From contig JAHXHN010000004.1 of assembly GCA_025656675.1 (NCBI GenBank), positions 186,001 to 250,000 of the forward strand: a stretch of 64,000 nt of DNA, in the 5' to 3' direction. The notes beneath the pieces are model-generated. The model was not told the origin of the DNA and searched no databases. It was given only the letters and a program-made list of their open reading frames with translations. Each line of letters starts with the position of its first letter. Position 1 is the stretch's first letter. Source of the stretch: Candidatus Thiodiazotropha sp. (ex Codakia rugifera). GTDB taxonomy: Bacteria; Pseudomonadota; Gammaproteobacteria; Chromatiales; Chromatiaceae. Made by a program: the position numbers and the translations under genes. Positions 53,095-62,002 of the stretch are shown here, in pieces.

Positions 53095-55419
53095 TCAGTT
53101 AAAGAGTCGCTGTAGCCATAGAATCCCCTCATCCACAAGCGATTCAGAATGAGCGCATGACGCCTCGGATGTCGGACCACTCCCGGCAATGAAGGGATAA
53201 TTGATCGATTGCGGACACCCTTCCCCCAACAGACCTGATAGGGGATCAATGGGTAACATGTCCACACCCATCGGTGGATTCTGTTGCAATGCAGCAACTC
53301 CAATACCATTCATTAGCTTGGCCCAGACTCTCATTGCCCCGGAGGAGCCCGTAAGGCCTGTCGGTGCATTATCGTCACGCCCTACCCATGCTACAGCAAC
53401 ACGATGGCGATCAAATCCTGCAAACCAGCTGTCTCGCAGTTTGTCAGTAGTCCCTGTTTTACCAGCCACCTCCACTTCTCCAGGTAGCAACCATTGCAGT
53501 GCCTTGGCTGTTCCACTTCGGGTTACTTCATTCAGTGCATGTTTCAACAAAAAAACAGCACGGGTATCAACCCTGGATTCAATCGATAAAGGATAACGTG
53601 ATAGCGGATTTCCCTGTCCGTCAGTCACGTCGCGAATCGACTTTAACGTAGCGCTGTATCCCCCATTGGCCAGGGTTTGGTACATCTGTGTCATCTCCAA
53701 AGGAGAGAGAGATACAGCGCCGAGCAGCAGTGAAGGATAGGGTTCCAAGGGACGTTGTATGCCTAATCTATGCAAGTTATCGATAACCGATTCAAGTCCT
53801 ACAGAGAGCCCAAGACTGACTGTTGCCAAATTCAGCGACTCCACCAGGGCCTGTTGCAACGTTACTTGGTCATGATTCAGATTATCGTAATTGCTCGGTG
53901 CCCATATCTCGCCGTTAGCACCTTTAATGCGTATCGGTCGATCCTCCAATACACTCAGTAGGTGGTAACGATTAGGTTGTGACAAAGCACTGAGATAGAT
54001 AGCTGGTTTGATCAGCGAGCCCACCGGACGTATTGCATCGAGTGCACGGTTGAAACCGGCAAATTGTGGATTCCTGTCACCCACTAAGGCCATAACCTCC
54101 CCCGTCTCCACATCCGCCAAGGTGAGTGCACCCTGAAGGGTTCCCTTCACTATTCCATGGCTCTCCTCCAATACCGTCAACTGCTGGGATACCGCTTGTT
54201 CCGCACGACGCTGGAACCAGGGATCGAGGGTAGAAAATATTCTTAATCCACCCGCATTCAGATCCTCTTCGCGATAGTCTCTGCGCAACTGGCGCTTTAC
54301 CAGATCCATAAATGCTGGGCTCCCGGAACTGCGTCGTTCACCCTGCTCCACACTTAATGGTACATCTGCCGCCTGCGTCGCCTGTTGCTGGCTGATGACC
54401 CCCTGATCGACCATCAGCTGCAACACCAGATTCCGCCTTTTCACCGCCTGTTGCGGGTGTCGTCTTGGATCGTAGGCTGATGGTCCTCGCACCAGGGTTA
54501 CCAGCGTCGCCAATCTTGAAAGGTCTAGCTCTTGCAAAGGACGGTTGAAGTAGAAACGGCTGGCTAAGGCAAAACCATGTATTGCCTTTCCTCCCTGTTG
54601 GCCCAAATAGATCTCATTTGCATAGGCCTCGAGAATATCATCCTTGGCATAACGCCAGTCTAAAATCAGTGCCATCACCACTTCGTTGAACTTGCGCCAA
54701 AGGGTACGATCAGCGCTGAGAAAGAAATTCTTCACCAACTGCTGCGTCAGGGTACTGCCTCCCTGAACCACTCGCTTGGCAGCCAGATTGGCCCACAGAG
54801 CACGTCCAATGGCTATTGGATCGATACCGATATGTTGGTAAAAGTTACGGTCTTCGACGGCTACTAAGGCGTTCACTAACAGCTCAGGAAGCTGATTCCG
54901 TTTGAGCAGGATACGGTCTTCACCATGGGTAGATGTCAGACTGCCGATGAGTCGAGGCTCAATACGGTAGTAACCGATTGGATCACCGTTTCCCGCTCTC
55001 TTGAGCGAAATGATACCCTGACCATCGATAATCACCTCCAAATAGTCACTTGGCCGGTCTATGTCAGGAAAATGAAAAGGACGTGTACGTAAAAGGAATC
55101 TTCCTCGGTAACTGGAGTAGTACCCTGGTTGATCGGGATGCTTGACTTGCCTGTAACCAAGACCATCCAATGTCTGTTTTAGATGCTTGGTGGTTACTGA
55201 GGCACCCGGATAAAGGTCAAGTGTTCGCCCATAGACTTTTGCAGGCACTGCCCATCGTTGCCCTTCAAACCTTGCCTGTACAATATGATCAAGGTAAATG
55301 GTATAGAGAATGGCTGACAAAATAAGGGTTGCCAACCCAAGAAGCAACCAACGTTTCCAACGGTTGCTTCCTGTACGTCTGCGGCCTGTCCGGCCGCGTT
55401 TAGTTCTCTTTTTAACCAT
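53095..55419 (-). CDS. mrcB: Penicillin-binding protein 1B
   Basis: Bifunctional class A PBP that polymerises and cross-links peptidoglycan. The 774-residue protein has a basic cytoplasmic tail, a transmembrane helix (about 28-46), the UB2H domain (GRTLDLYPGASVTTKHLKQTLDGLGY), the GT51 domain with catalytic Glu in VAVEDRNFYQHIGID and GGSTLTQQLVKN, and the transpeptidase domain with the SxxK (RPVGSLIKP), SxN (VESLNLA) and KTGTT motifs. The order and the UB2H domain identify PBP1B rather than PBP1A. Its activator LpoB is not seen in the window. Confidence 0.96.
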   Translation of the reverse strand: MVKKRTKRGRTGRRRTGSNRWKRWLLLGLATLILSAILYTIYLDHIVQARFEGQRWAVPAKVYGRTLDLYPGASVTTKHLKQTLDGLGYRQVKHPDQPGYYSSYRGRFLLRTRPFHFPDIDRPSDYLEVIIDGQGIISLKRAGNGDPIGYYRIEPRLIGSLTSTHGEDRILLKRNQLPELLVNALVAVEDRNFYQHIGIDPIAIGRALWANLAAKRVVQGGSTLTQQLVKNFFLSADRTLWRKFNEVVMALILDWRYAKDDILEAYANEIYLGQQGGKAIHGFALASRFYFNRPLQELDLSRLATLVTLVRGPSAYDPRRHPQQAVKRRNLVLQLMVDQGVISQQQATQAADVPLSVEQGERRSSGSPAFMDLVKRQLRRDYREEDLNAGGLRIFSTLDPWFQRRAEQAVSQQLTVLEESHGIVKGTLQGALTLADVETGEVMALVGDRNPQFAGFNRALDAIRPVGSLIKPAIYLSALSQPNRYHLLSVLEDRPIRIKGANGEIWAPSNYDNLNHDQVTLQQALVESLNLATVSLGLSVGLESVIDNLHRLGIQRPLEPYPSLLLGAVSLSPLEMTQMYQTLANGGYSATLKSIRDVTDGQGNPLSRYPLSIESRVDTRAVFLLKHALNEVTRSGTAKALQWLLPGEVEVAGKTGTTDKLRDSWFAGFDRHRVAVAWVGRDDNAPTGLTGSSGAMRVWAKLMNGIGVAALQQNPPMGVDMLPIDPLSGLLGEGCPQSINYPFIAGSGPTSEASCAHSESLVDEGILWLQRLFN

Positions 55420-55778
55420 ACGCTACAACTATTTTGCCACTATTTCCTAAATGGATCGATGCCCCTCACATTAACAAGCAGGCCGCCGAGCCTGACAGCT
55501 TACAGTAGAGCAGCAGAGAATAGACATAAACCTCAGCAGTACCAACCCATCACAGACTGAGTACCTCGTGATAGTTTTTTGTACCACTCAAGGTCACCCC
55601 TATGCTCCAGGTCAGGGTCCGGCTAGCCCCTTCCAAACCCACTGAAATGTAAAGAATCCAGGGCGAGATACACTATCAGGCATAAAACGCCTATATATCC
55701 ATTCCGTGAATCAAGTCTCAAAATGATTGGCCGCTATTTTCAATCGAAGCACTCATCACAAAGGGAGTTTAATTCATA
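55420..55778. other. Divergent intergenic region with dispersed repeat
   Basis: These 359 bp between mrcB and the cytochrome gene contain repeat copy C (55581-55663). No small gene is convincing; promoters for both genes are expected here. Confidence 0.45.
55581..55663 (+). repeat. Dispersed repeat, copy C
   Basis: Gapless counterpart of copy B (35981-36063), with 58 of 83 bases the same by hand count. Its last 46 bases also match partial copy A (27492-27537). Confidence 0.6.
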
Positions 55779-56462
55779 ATGCGATCAACTGTTCCAATAC
55801 GTTATTGGCTGATGTCCATCGTAGTAATCGTCATTGCCTTAATGCTAATGGAGCAAGCGGCAATGGCCGAAAGCATGGAAGAGGCCACTCAACTTCGAAA
55901 TAATCTTGAGCGTCGCATTGCTGAGATTGCCAAAAATCAGAAACTAAAAAAACAGATGGTGCAAGAGGGACAAAAACGAACCGTACTTTGTAATACATGT
56001 CATGGTAAAGATGGTATAGCAATACAACCACTTGCACCCAATTTGGCGGGCCAGAATCCTGCGTATATTGTCGACCAATTCCAACGCTTTGGTGATGGCA
56101 GACGTAATGACTATCTGATGAGTAATCTGGCCAAGACCTTCAGTTTAGAAGATAAAATCAAAATCGCTCTCTACTATGCAGATATGGAGATGAGACCTTC
56201 GGGGGGTGGCAATTTAGCACTTTTGCCAGAGGGAAAAAGGCTCTATAAGGAGACCTGTGTCAAATGTCATGGTGAGAACGGCCGAGGACAGGAAGGGTAT
56301 GCGCGCCTTGCCGGTCAACAGCATGACTATGTGGTGAAGATGTTGAAGGAGTTTCGCAATCATTCCGGCAGGCGCACCAATCTCTGGATGACCAGTGTGG
56401 CGATTCGCCTCAGTGATCGGGACATGGAAGCAGTTGCTACCTATTTGGCCAATCTGAAATAG
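55779..56462 (+). CDS. Dihaem cytochrome c (c4/c553-like)
   Basis: The 227-residue protein has an N-terminal signal or anchor (YWLMSIVVIVIALMLMEQA) and two haem-binding CxxCH motifs, CNTCHG (about 72) and CVKCHG (about 164), each with a downstream methionine candidate (MSNLAKTF; MTSVAIRL). The two-domain layout and sizes match cytochrome c4 types that donate electrons to terminal oxidases. It is preceded by a helical segment (about 35-65). It stands alone and is convergent with the L,D-transpeptidase gene. Confidence 0.9.
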   Translation: MRSTVPIRYWLMSIVVIVIALMLMEQAAMAESMEEATQLRNNLERRIAEIAKNQKLKKQMVQEGQKRTVLCNTCHGKDGIAIQPLAPNLAGQNPAYIVDQFQRFGDGRRNDYLMSNLAKTFSLEDKIKIALYYADMEMRPSGGGNLALLPEGKRLYKETCVKCHGENGRGQEGYARLAGQQHDYVVKMLKEFRNHSGRRTNLWMTSVAIRLSDRDMEAVATYLANLK

Positions 56463-56484
56463 GCATGTCAGGTTTTCCTGAATC

Positions 56485-56500
56485 GGGTAAAGCCTTACCC
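56485..56500. other. Hairpin between convergent genes
   Basis: GGGTAA-AGCC-TTACCC, a 6-bp stem with a 4-base loop. It lies between the cytochrome and L,D-transpeptidase ends. No T-run follows, so it may slow polymerase or protect 3' ends rather than terminate by itself. Confidence 0.35.
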
Positions 56501-56513
56501 CACCCTACACCTG

Positions 56514-57251
56514 TTACGGGAGTATGGTAGTTCGGTGCACATGTGCCTCCTCTCTGCAACCATAAGCACATTGCAACACCTTATCAGCCAATGGAAATTG
56601 GTCGAGTCGTAATTTCAAATAGGCATACAACTCACTCAACCATTGAGGCTCAGTAACCATGGGGGTCGCCTCCAGCGCCCGGAAATCGTAGGGTGCAATC
56701 AATACGGCTGATTGCTCAATACCCACATCGGCGATCAGATAAAAAAGCTCCTCGATGTAACGATCACCCAACGCTAGGCACCCTGCCGACCAGGCACTGC
56801 CATGAATAAAGATATTAGAGCCTGGTGAAATCCTGCCCTCTTTTCTCGCTTGCAGCCAATCGAACCCATTTGGATAGTTAAGTTTCATAGAGAGATGAAA
56901 ATGACTATTGGGATTGAGCTCCACAATACTGTAGAAACCCTCTGGTACCTGTTTATCCCCCTCACGCAGTTTAGGTCCCGGCCCTCCACTGGCAGCAAAA
57001 ATCGCATAGTCGTGGATAAACTGCCAGCCATTCTCCTGAAAGACCCACAATTCCAGACGCCTACTCTCTTTCAACGCGATCAATTGCACCCGCCGTGGAG
57101 GATAGGCGACACCAGCACGGTCAAAACGATCGAGCAAACGTTGTTTTACGTTGCCGCCCATTGCATCTAAAGCTGCCTCGATTTCAGAATTAGGTGCGGC
57201 CATAATATCCGCCATGATGACCAATCCCATAAGGAAAGCTAGGACCCTCAT
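56514..57251 (-). CDS. L,D-transpeptidase (YkuD family), periplasmic
   Basis: The 245-residue protein from the ATG at 57251 has a signal peptide (VLAFLMGLVIMADIMA) and a YkuD domain with the catalytic motif HGSAWSAGCLALGDRYIEEL (the H...SxGC pattern, Cys nucleophile). The KVPEGFYSI-type strand (QVPEGFYSIVELNPNS) and KLNYPNGFDW also fit. These enzymes form 3-3 cross-links or attach proteins to peptidoglycan. The start overlaps the stop of the amidotransferase gene (ATGA), so the two are coupled. It is the last gene of the sortase transcription unit. Confidence 0.92.
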   Translation of the reverse strand: MRVLAFLMGLVIMADIMAAPNSEIEAALDAMGGNVKQRLLDRFDRAGVAYPPRRVQLIALKESRRLELWVFQENGWQFIHDYAIFAASGGPGPKLREGDKQVPEGFYSIVELNPNSHFHLSMKLNYPNGFDWLQARKEGRISPGSNIFIHGSAWSAGCLALGDRYIEELFYLIADVGIEQSAVLIAPYDFRALEATPMVTEPQWLSELYAYLKLRLDQFPLADKVLQCAYGCREEAHVHRTTILP

Positions 57252-57967
57252 ACCTTCCTCTGACGATCGAGTACGCGCTGCAGCCATCTGCCGTAGATCA
57301 GATCGGAGATTTCATGCAACTGTTCCATCTGTTCATCAAGGGACTCAAAAATCACCTGGGCAGATTGGCTGCAAGCGGAGTCAAGTAGAAGATCGCTACC
57401 ATAGCGTTCAATCCAGTTTTCTACCATCTCCCGAGTCATCTCGAGATGAAACTGCATTCCGATATGGTCCCCCATGACAAATCCTTGCTGATCAAAGCAT
57501 TCACTTCGCAACAGATGCTGGCCCTGAGTCGGCAAAGTATAGGTATCAGCATGCCAATGAAAGGCATTGAATTGATCCGGAATCCCATCCAGCCATCCAT
57601 GTGGATCATTCATGGCCAGCTTTTGGACAGGATGCCAGCCTATCTCCATACCTTCACCACGACTGATCACCCCGCCTAGCGCCTTGCTCATCAACTGAGC
57701 GCCAAAGCAGACGCCCATTACCGGCACATCACGATCAAATGCCTTGCGGATCAACTGAAGCTCTCCCTCCAACCAGGGTAATGGGTCATTCACGCTGACT
57801 CCAGCGCCCATGAAAATCATAGCTGAGACATCATCCGTCTGTTGTGGAACAGGATGTTCCTCATCAATACAGACCATCTCCCACGGAATGGCACGTTGTT
57901 GCAAATACTCTCCCAGATAGCCGGGATGTTGGCAGACAAGATGACGAAAGATGCGAATCGGCTTCAT
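57248..57967 (-). CDS. Class I glutamine amidotransferase-like protein
   Basis: The 239-residue cytoplasmic protein has a GATase1 fold with nucleophile Cys in GVCFGAQLMSKALGG and the His/Glu pair in GMQFHLEMTREMV. It resembles the stand-alone GMP-synthase-like amidotransferases such as YfeJ-type proteins, which act on gamma-glutamyl compounds or as ammonia donors; the acceptor is unknown. The gene is 49 bp after the sortase gene and overlaps the L,D-transpeptidase gene by 4 bp. A role with peptidoglycan (for example amidation) is only a guess. Confidence 0.88.
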   Translation of the reverse strand: MKPIRIFRHLVCQHPGYLGEYLQQRAIPWEMVCIDEEHPVPQQTDDVSAMIFMGAGVSVNDPLPWLEGELQLIRKAFDRDVPVMGVCFGAQLMSKALGGVISRGEGMEIGWHPVQKLAMNDPHGWLDGIPDQFNAFHWHADTYTLPTQGQHLLRSECFDQQGFVMGDHIGMQFHLEMTREMVENWIERYGSDLLLDSACSQSAQVIFESLDEQMEQLHEISDLIYGRWLQRVLDRQRKV

Positions 57968-58016
57968 TGATAGCTGTGAATAGACTGTTTCCTCTCTCAG
58001 ATTCTAACCCGAATGC

Positions 58017-58694
58017 TTACCAAACTGGCAAGTCAGTATCATCTTCGATGCCATCTTCAGCTTCTGCACGCACCACATAACGCAAATCGCCTCCAGGCAG
58101 GAGGGCATTAAAGGGGTAACAGGTAACCAATATCAGTGCCTGCACACCCTCTTTTGACATCAACCAACGCTGTTGTCGATCTAGAATTGCCATCTCAGTG
58201 ACCCGATAGGCAACTTGACCGTCCTCAGGTGTACGAATCACTAACCGGTCTCCCTGTTGAAGTTCTTTGAGAAAACGGAAATGTGTATCCCTATGACCTG
58301 CGATCAGGCTAGGTCCTGACATACCTGGCCGATTCGTCTGCTCAGCCCAACCAGGGCCGAATGCCAGTACTCGACCACTGACACCCGCCAGTACAAAGCG
58401 CTCAACATCCAGCCTTGGGACTTGTAATACGGCAACAGGCCAAGTATCAGCCCAAGGCCATGGACGGACAGAATTAGTACCTGAACGTGTCTCATTCCAG
58501 GCTGATGCAATCAGCCCTTCGGCCAGCCAGGCCTTTGCCTCGATCCAAATCCACTCCCCAAGGAACCAACAGGCAATCAGAAACAGTATATGTGGCGCCT
58601 TGCTCCTAAGGATCCGTACAACCCGGTTCAGACCGTAATACCGCAAGTTACCTCGTGGCTTGGATGGCGTTACCTTGATGTAAGTACCCGTCAT
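58017..58694 (-). CDS. Class GN sortase
   Basis: The 225-residue membrane-anchored transpeptidase belongs to the class GN sortases of marine proteobacteria. After a basic N-terminus and a transmembrane helix (about 34-52) comes the sortase barrel with the catalytic His at about 134 (SLIAGHRDTHFRFL), Cys at 192 (LILVTCYPFNAL, the TLxTC-type motif) and Arg at about 205 (GGDLRYVVRA). It presumably cleaves the C-terminal LPQTA signal of the protein encoded immediately upstream, its usual single dedicated substrate. The spacing is 27 bp. Confidence 0.94.
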   Translation of the reverse strand: MTGTYIKVTPSKPRGNLRYYGLNRVVRILRSKAPHILFLIACWFLGEWIWIEAKAWLAEGLIASAWNETRSGTNSVRPWPWADTWPVAVLQVPRLDVERFVLAGVSGRVLAFGPGWAEQTNRPGMSGPSLIAGHRDTHFRFLKELQQGDRLVIRTPEDGQVAYRVTEMAILDRQQRWLMSKEGVQALILVTCYPFNALLPGGDLRYVVRAEAEDGIEDDTDLPVW

Positions 58695-58721
58695 TTGAAC
58701 AACCTCTACAGGTCATGACTT

Positions 58722-60881
58722 TCACTTATAACGGCCATTACTGCGCCTCATCTGCATGCCACGATGTAGCAACAGCGATACCAGCATCAGCAGAGCGCCA
58801 AATAACAATACAATCGGACCTCGCGTTGCTGTCTGTGGTAATTGACCGAACACAGATTGAGCCTGCCATCCATACGGTAAATTCACCGGCATCATGCCAC
58901 CTCGCAGCGACTCATTCAGGGGCCTAGCCGGTCTCTTTTCCACTGCAATCAGGCTTGTATAGCGAGAAACGAGCTGATGTCTCAGCGCCAGATCAAGTAC
59001 CGCCTTTCGCCGCGTCTCAGCACCCTTTTCATCTACCGGTTTTGTCATCAATGCTGCGATACGTTGTCGAGCCCAGAGTGCATGAACACCTTTTGACTCG
59101 CCTTGGGAGGAAATCACCACCAGATGATGCCATGGAACACCTCCTCTCTCCCCCTCGATGACAAGTGTGCCATCAAGATCTGACCCCTTCAGACTAATTA
59201 TCAAAGGTTCTCCCAGGTAGAGATCGGGTAGGCGTTGTGGTTCGATATCAATATCCCCTGCACCCTGCCAATCGATGTGGATATCACTCATGGCTGGATG
59301 TTCAAGTTTTTCGAACAGGGCTTGCATGCGGCTTGCCACTTCGCCCAAATCACCAATATATGTAAAGCTGCCTCGTCCAAAACTTGCGGCACGCTGCATA
59401 AAATAACTGTTTGGAGCCGAACCGATACCGACAGTAAAAAGCCGGCTATCACCCAGTTGTTGTTTTATCAGAGTAAACAGTGCTTCTTCGTTCCCGACGC
59501 TACCATCGGTTAGAAATACAATCTGGCGCAGACGACTCGCCTCACCAGGGTAAGCAAATGCCCTCTCCAGGGCGGACAACATTTCAGTGCCCCCCTCGGC
59601 CTGCAATCGATCTATGAATTTCATCGCACGATTTAAGTTGGCACTGTCTGCCAATCTGGGAGCAGAGAATAACGCCCGATCATAATTATTAAAGCCAATC
59701 AGATTAAAGCGATCGGTCGGCTTTAATCGTGTTACCGACAATTTCAAGGCCGCCTTTGCCTGATCCATTGATGGACCATGCATGGAGCCGGAGTGGTCGA
59801 TAACGAAGATTACATCACGCGGCAGATCCACATCGAGCTGCTCCTGGTCCGGTGGCAGCAGCATCAACAATGCATAATCCTCGTCTTGCCAATGATCGGT
59901 AAATAGTGCAGCTCTTGGCTCAGTACCTGGTTGTGGACGCCAGCTCAACAGAAAATCCCTATCCGATGAAACCTCTCCCTCGGCCATTCGCAGATGAATG
60001 ACACCGGCCTCATCCTGGCGTTCGAGCATTTGATGGTAGTGGCTGACAATCTCCCGCAGTGGGACACCAGCATCGAGTTTGACACGTAACGACAGCGGAT
60101 TGATCTCACCATCACGAGGATCGACAACCGGTGGAGTGATCTGACTGGCATCCGGTACCTGGTCAGTATCAGTCGACCACCCTGCATGGGTGAAACCCGG
60201 TGTCATCTTGGCAGGCATTGGTGTCCCCGGTATGTAGCGTGGCCCGATCACCAGAGGTAGACGAAGCTCAAAGCGCCTATCCACATAACGGATACGCTGC
60301 TGATATTCGATGGTCACCCGGATGCGCTCTCCTGGTGCAATATTGGTTAGTGCAACGGTGAAGATATTAGGCCGTTGCTGGCTCAGCAGACTTGCACGTT
60401 TACCTGTTTCTCTCGCCTTTTGATAGACCTTCTGCGCCTTTATCTTCTCCTCAATATGCCCCTCGATGATACGATCACCAATCTGCATATTTAACCGTTC
60501 GACAGCACTCTTGTCAGGTAACGGAAATTGGTATGTTCCCTCCATCCATACCTGACCCGGATTGGTAAAAAGGTGTTCAACTCGCACCCAAGCAAGCATA
60601 CCTGTGACATCTATCTGGACATCGGTCTTGAGCAGAGGGGCCTGTTGCAGTAATTGACCGTCCAATGATCGAAGTTGCAGCTGCACCCCACTCTGTTCTC
60701 GGATTTCGGCCTGAGCGCTACCCCAGCCAAACACCAGCAGAATCAACAGCAGGCTACCTGAGATGCCGGTCAGAACAGCAGCAAACAGGGTCATTAGCAT
60801 GTCTTTTACAAAAACCCCGTCCTTGAAATCAACCACTGATCGAGACGCATCGGCCAGACTAGTCTCTACGTTTTGTTGCAC
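58722..60881 (-). CDS. Dedicated sortase target: VIT and vWA domain protein with LPQTA signal
   Basis: The 719-residue protein matches the marine proteobacterial sortase target family. It has an N-terminal signal/TM segment (about 32-57), a VIT domain (about 60-190; VEHLFTNPGQVWMEGTYQFPL), a vWA domain (DVIFVIDHSGSMHGPSMDQA with the DxSxS metal site, about 365-545), and a C-terminal sorting signal: LPQTA, a hydrophobic helix (VLLFGALLMLVSLLL) and a basic tail (RRSNGRYK). I place the start at GTG 60881 because GGAGG (60888-60892) stands 6 nt upstream; the TTG at 60902 has no such site. Its 5' end overlaps a 53-codon ORF by 23 bp. Confidence 0.93.
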   Translation of the reverse strand: MQQNVETSLADASRSVVDFKDGVFVKDMLMTLFAAVLTGISGSLLLILLVFGWGSAQAEIREQSGVQLQLRSLDGQLLQQAPLLKTDVQIDVTGMLAWVRVEHLFTNPGQVWMEGTYQFPLPDKSAVERLNMQIGDRIIEGHIEEKIKAQKVYQKARETGKRASLLSQQRPNIFTVALTNIAPGERIRVTIEYQQRIRYVDRRFELRLPLVIGPRYIPGTPMPAKMTPGFTHAGWSTDTDQVPDASQITPPVVDPRDGEINPLSLRVKLDAGVPLREIVSHYHQMLERQDEAGVIHLRMAEGEVSSDRDFLLSWRPQPGTEPRAALFTDHWQDEDYALLMLLPPDQEQLDVDLPRDVIFVIDHSGSMHGPSMDQAKAALKLSVTRLKPTDRFNLIGFNNYDRALFSAPRLADSANLNRAMKFIDRLQAEGGTEMLSALERAFAYPGEASRLRQIVFLTDGSVGNEEALFTLIKQQLGDSRLFTVGIGSAPNSYFMQRAASFGRGSFTYIGDLGEVASRMQALFEKLEHPAMSDIHIDWQGAGDIDIEPQRLPDLYLGEPLIISLKGSDLDGTLVIEGERGGVPWHHLVVISSQGESKGVHALWARQRIAALMTKPVDEKGAETRRKAVLDLALRHQLVSRYTSLIAVEKRPARPLNESLRGGMMPVNLPYGWQAQSVFGQLPQTATRGPIVLLFGALLMLVSLLLHRGMQMRRSNGRYK

Positions 60882-61020
60882 TGTACACCTCCTTACTCCC
60901 AAACGGTTTACGACCTGGCGAAGTCAATCCAGAAAGAATCCATCGATAGCTGTTGCGTGGAAGCTTTTCAGGAGAGCTGTAGAAAAACTCTTCACTCAGT
61001 GGCTGTCGGTAAAACTTCAT
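60859..61020 (-). CDS. Candidate 53-residue protein between pdsO and the sortase target
   Basis: An ATG at 61020 overlaps the pdsO stop as ATGA. The frame runs 53 codons to a TAG at 60859-60861, overlapping the sortase-target gene by 23 bp. It begins MKFYRQPLSEEFFYSS and contains NSYRWILSGLTSPGRKPF. The protein is basic and aromatic, with no signal peptide or membrane helix. It is too short to have been listed by common cut-offs. The ATGA coupling and its position in a tight operon support translation; 53 open codons alone would not. Alternatively it is just the spacer that carries the ribosome site of the target gene. Confidence 0.5.
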   Translation of the reverse strand: MKFYRQPLSEEFFYSSPEKLPRNSYRWILSGLTSPGRKPFGSKEVYSATKRRD

Positions 61021-61709
61021 GAACCTTCCCCCTTGATCAAAGTAAGCTGGACCATGCGGTCGAATGCCAATCCCTCGAGATCATGTATGGGATATCGGGC
61101 TTCTGCTTTGCCGATATAACGGGTTACTATCCGCTCACCGGGCAAACCGGCAGCCATCAACAGATCGGCAACTGCTTCTGCACGCTGCTTGCTCAGTATT
61201 TGGTTGTGAATTTCACTCCCCCGTATGTCTGCACCTGCTTCGATCCGTAACTCCAACTCTGGAAAGGCCTGCAGAATGCTCACCAGGGCGTTCAACTGCG
61301 AAACGACAACCGGTTCGATCTCAGTTCTATTACTGCGGAATCCAAGACAAAATGAGTAACCCTGTTGTAATGCATCTACCTTGGCTTGCTGGAATACCCG
61401 TTGCTGTCTAAATACAGACTCGTGCTCCGCAGCGACTTGCTGTTCTCTGGCGCGATCTGTCTGAATAACATCTAGATCCGTGTTCAGCGCTTTGAGCTGG
61501 TGTTTTCTTGCTTCAAGTTCACCCACCATCGCACCGCCGGTAAATCCCATCACTGCGCCGGGTGGCCCCCCGACCAATCCACCGACCAAAAGACCAACCA
61601 CCGATCCCTGGCGTATGGCCTTTTCCACCTCATCAACTGGTTCTCCAGCCAATAGGGGCTGTTGCTGCAAGCTACAGATAACCGTCAGTACAATTAAGTA
61701 TTTTTTCAT
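61017..61709 (-). CDS. pdsO: Sortase-associated OmpA-like protein PdsO
   Basis: The 230-residue protein has a signal peptide (about 1-21), a glycine-zipper segment (GSVVGLLVGGLVGGPPGAVM) that may insert in the outer membrane, a coiled coil (about 72-115), and a C-terminal OmpA-like domain (about 125-230; LRIEAGADIRGSEIHN, LSKQRAEAVADLLMAAG). This layout is that of PdsO, encoded beside class GN sortases. The OmpA-like domain would bind peptidoglycan. GGAGAGG lies about 7 nt upstream of the ATG. The usual PdsR/PdsS two-component genes are not in the window. Confidence 0.9.
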   Translation of the reverse strand: MKKYLIVLTVICSLQQQPLLAGEPVDEVEKAIRQGSVVGLLVGGLVGGPPGAVMGFTGGAMVGELEARKHQLKALNTDLDVIQTDRAREQQVAAEHESVFRQQRVFQQAKVDALQQGYSFCLGFRSNRTEIEPVVVSQLNALVSILQAFPELELRIEAGADIRGSEIHNQILSKQRAEAVADLLMAAGLPGERIVTRYIGKAEARYPIHDLEGLAFDRMVQLTLIKGEGS

Positions 61710-62002
61710 CTTTTTACCTCTCCTGGAGATTGATCCAGCGTGCCTTCCTTGGCGGGAAGCGGTTCATCCTGTCCTGCGCCGGGTTGGGGTGTTATCGACA
61801 ACAATTACAGCCCATACTTTTGGCTTTATTGGTGCATAATGGGGGCACAGTAGTGACGAAATGCGGCAACAATCTGACAAGCCTGCTGAAATAACAAAAA
61901 CCACCACATGAATTTACACATTAGTGACCTGGTTATGGGCTAAAGTTAATATCAGTGGGTGCCGCCAAATAGCAGGGAACACAAGGAATCTCCCTCACAA
62001 GA

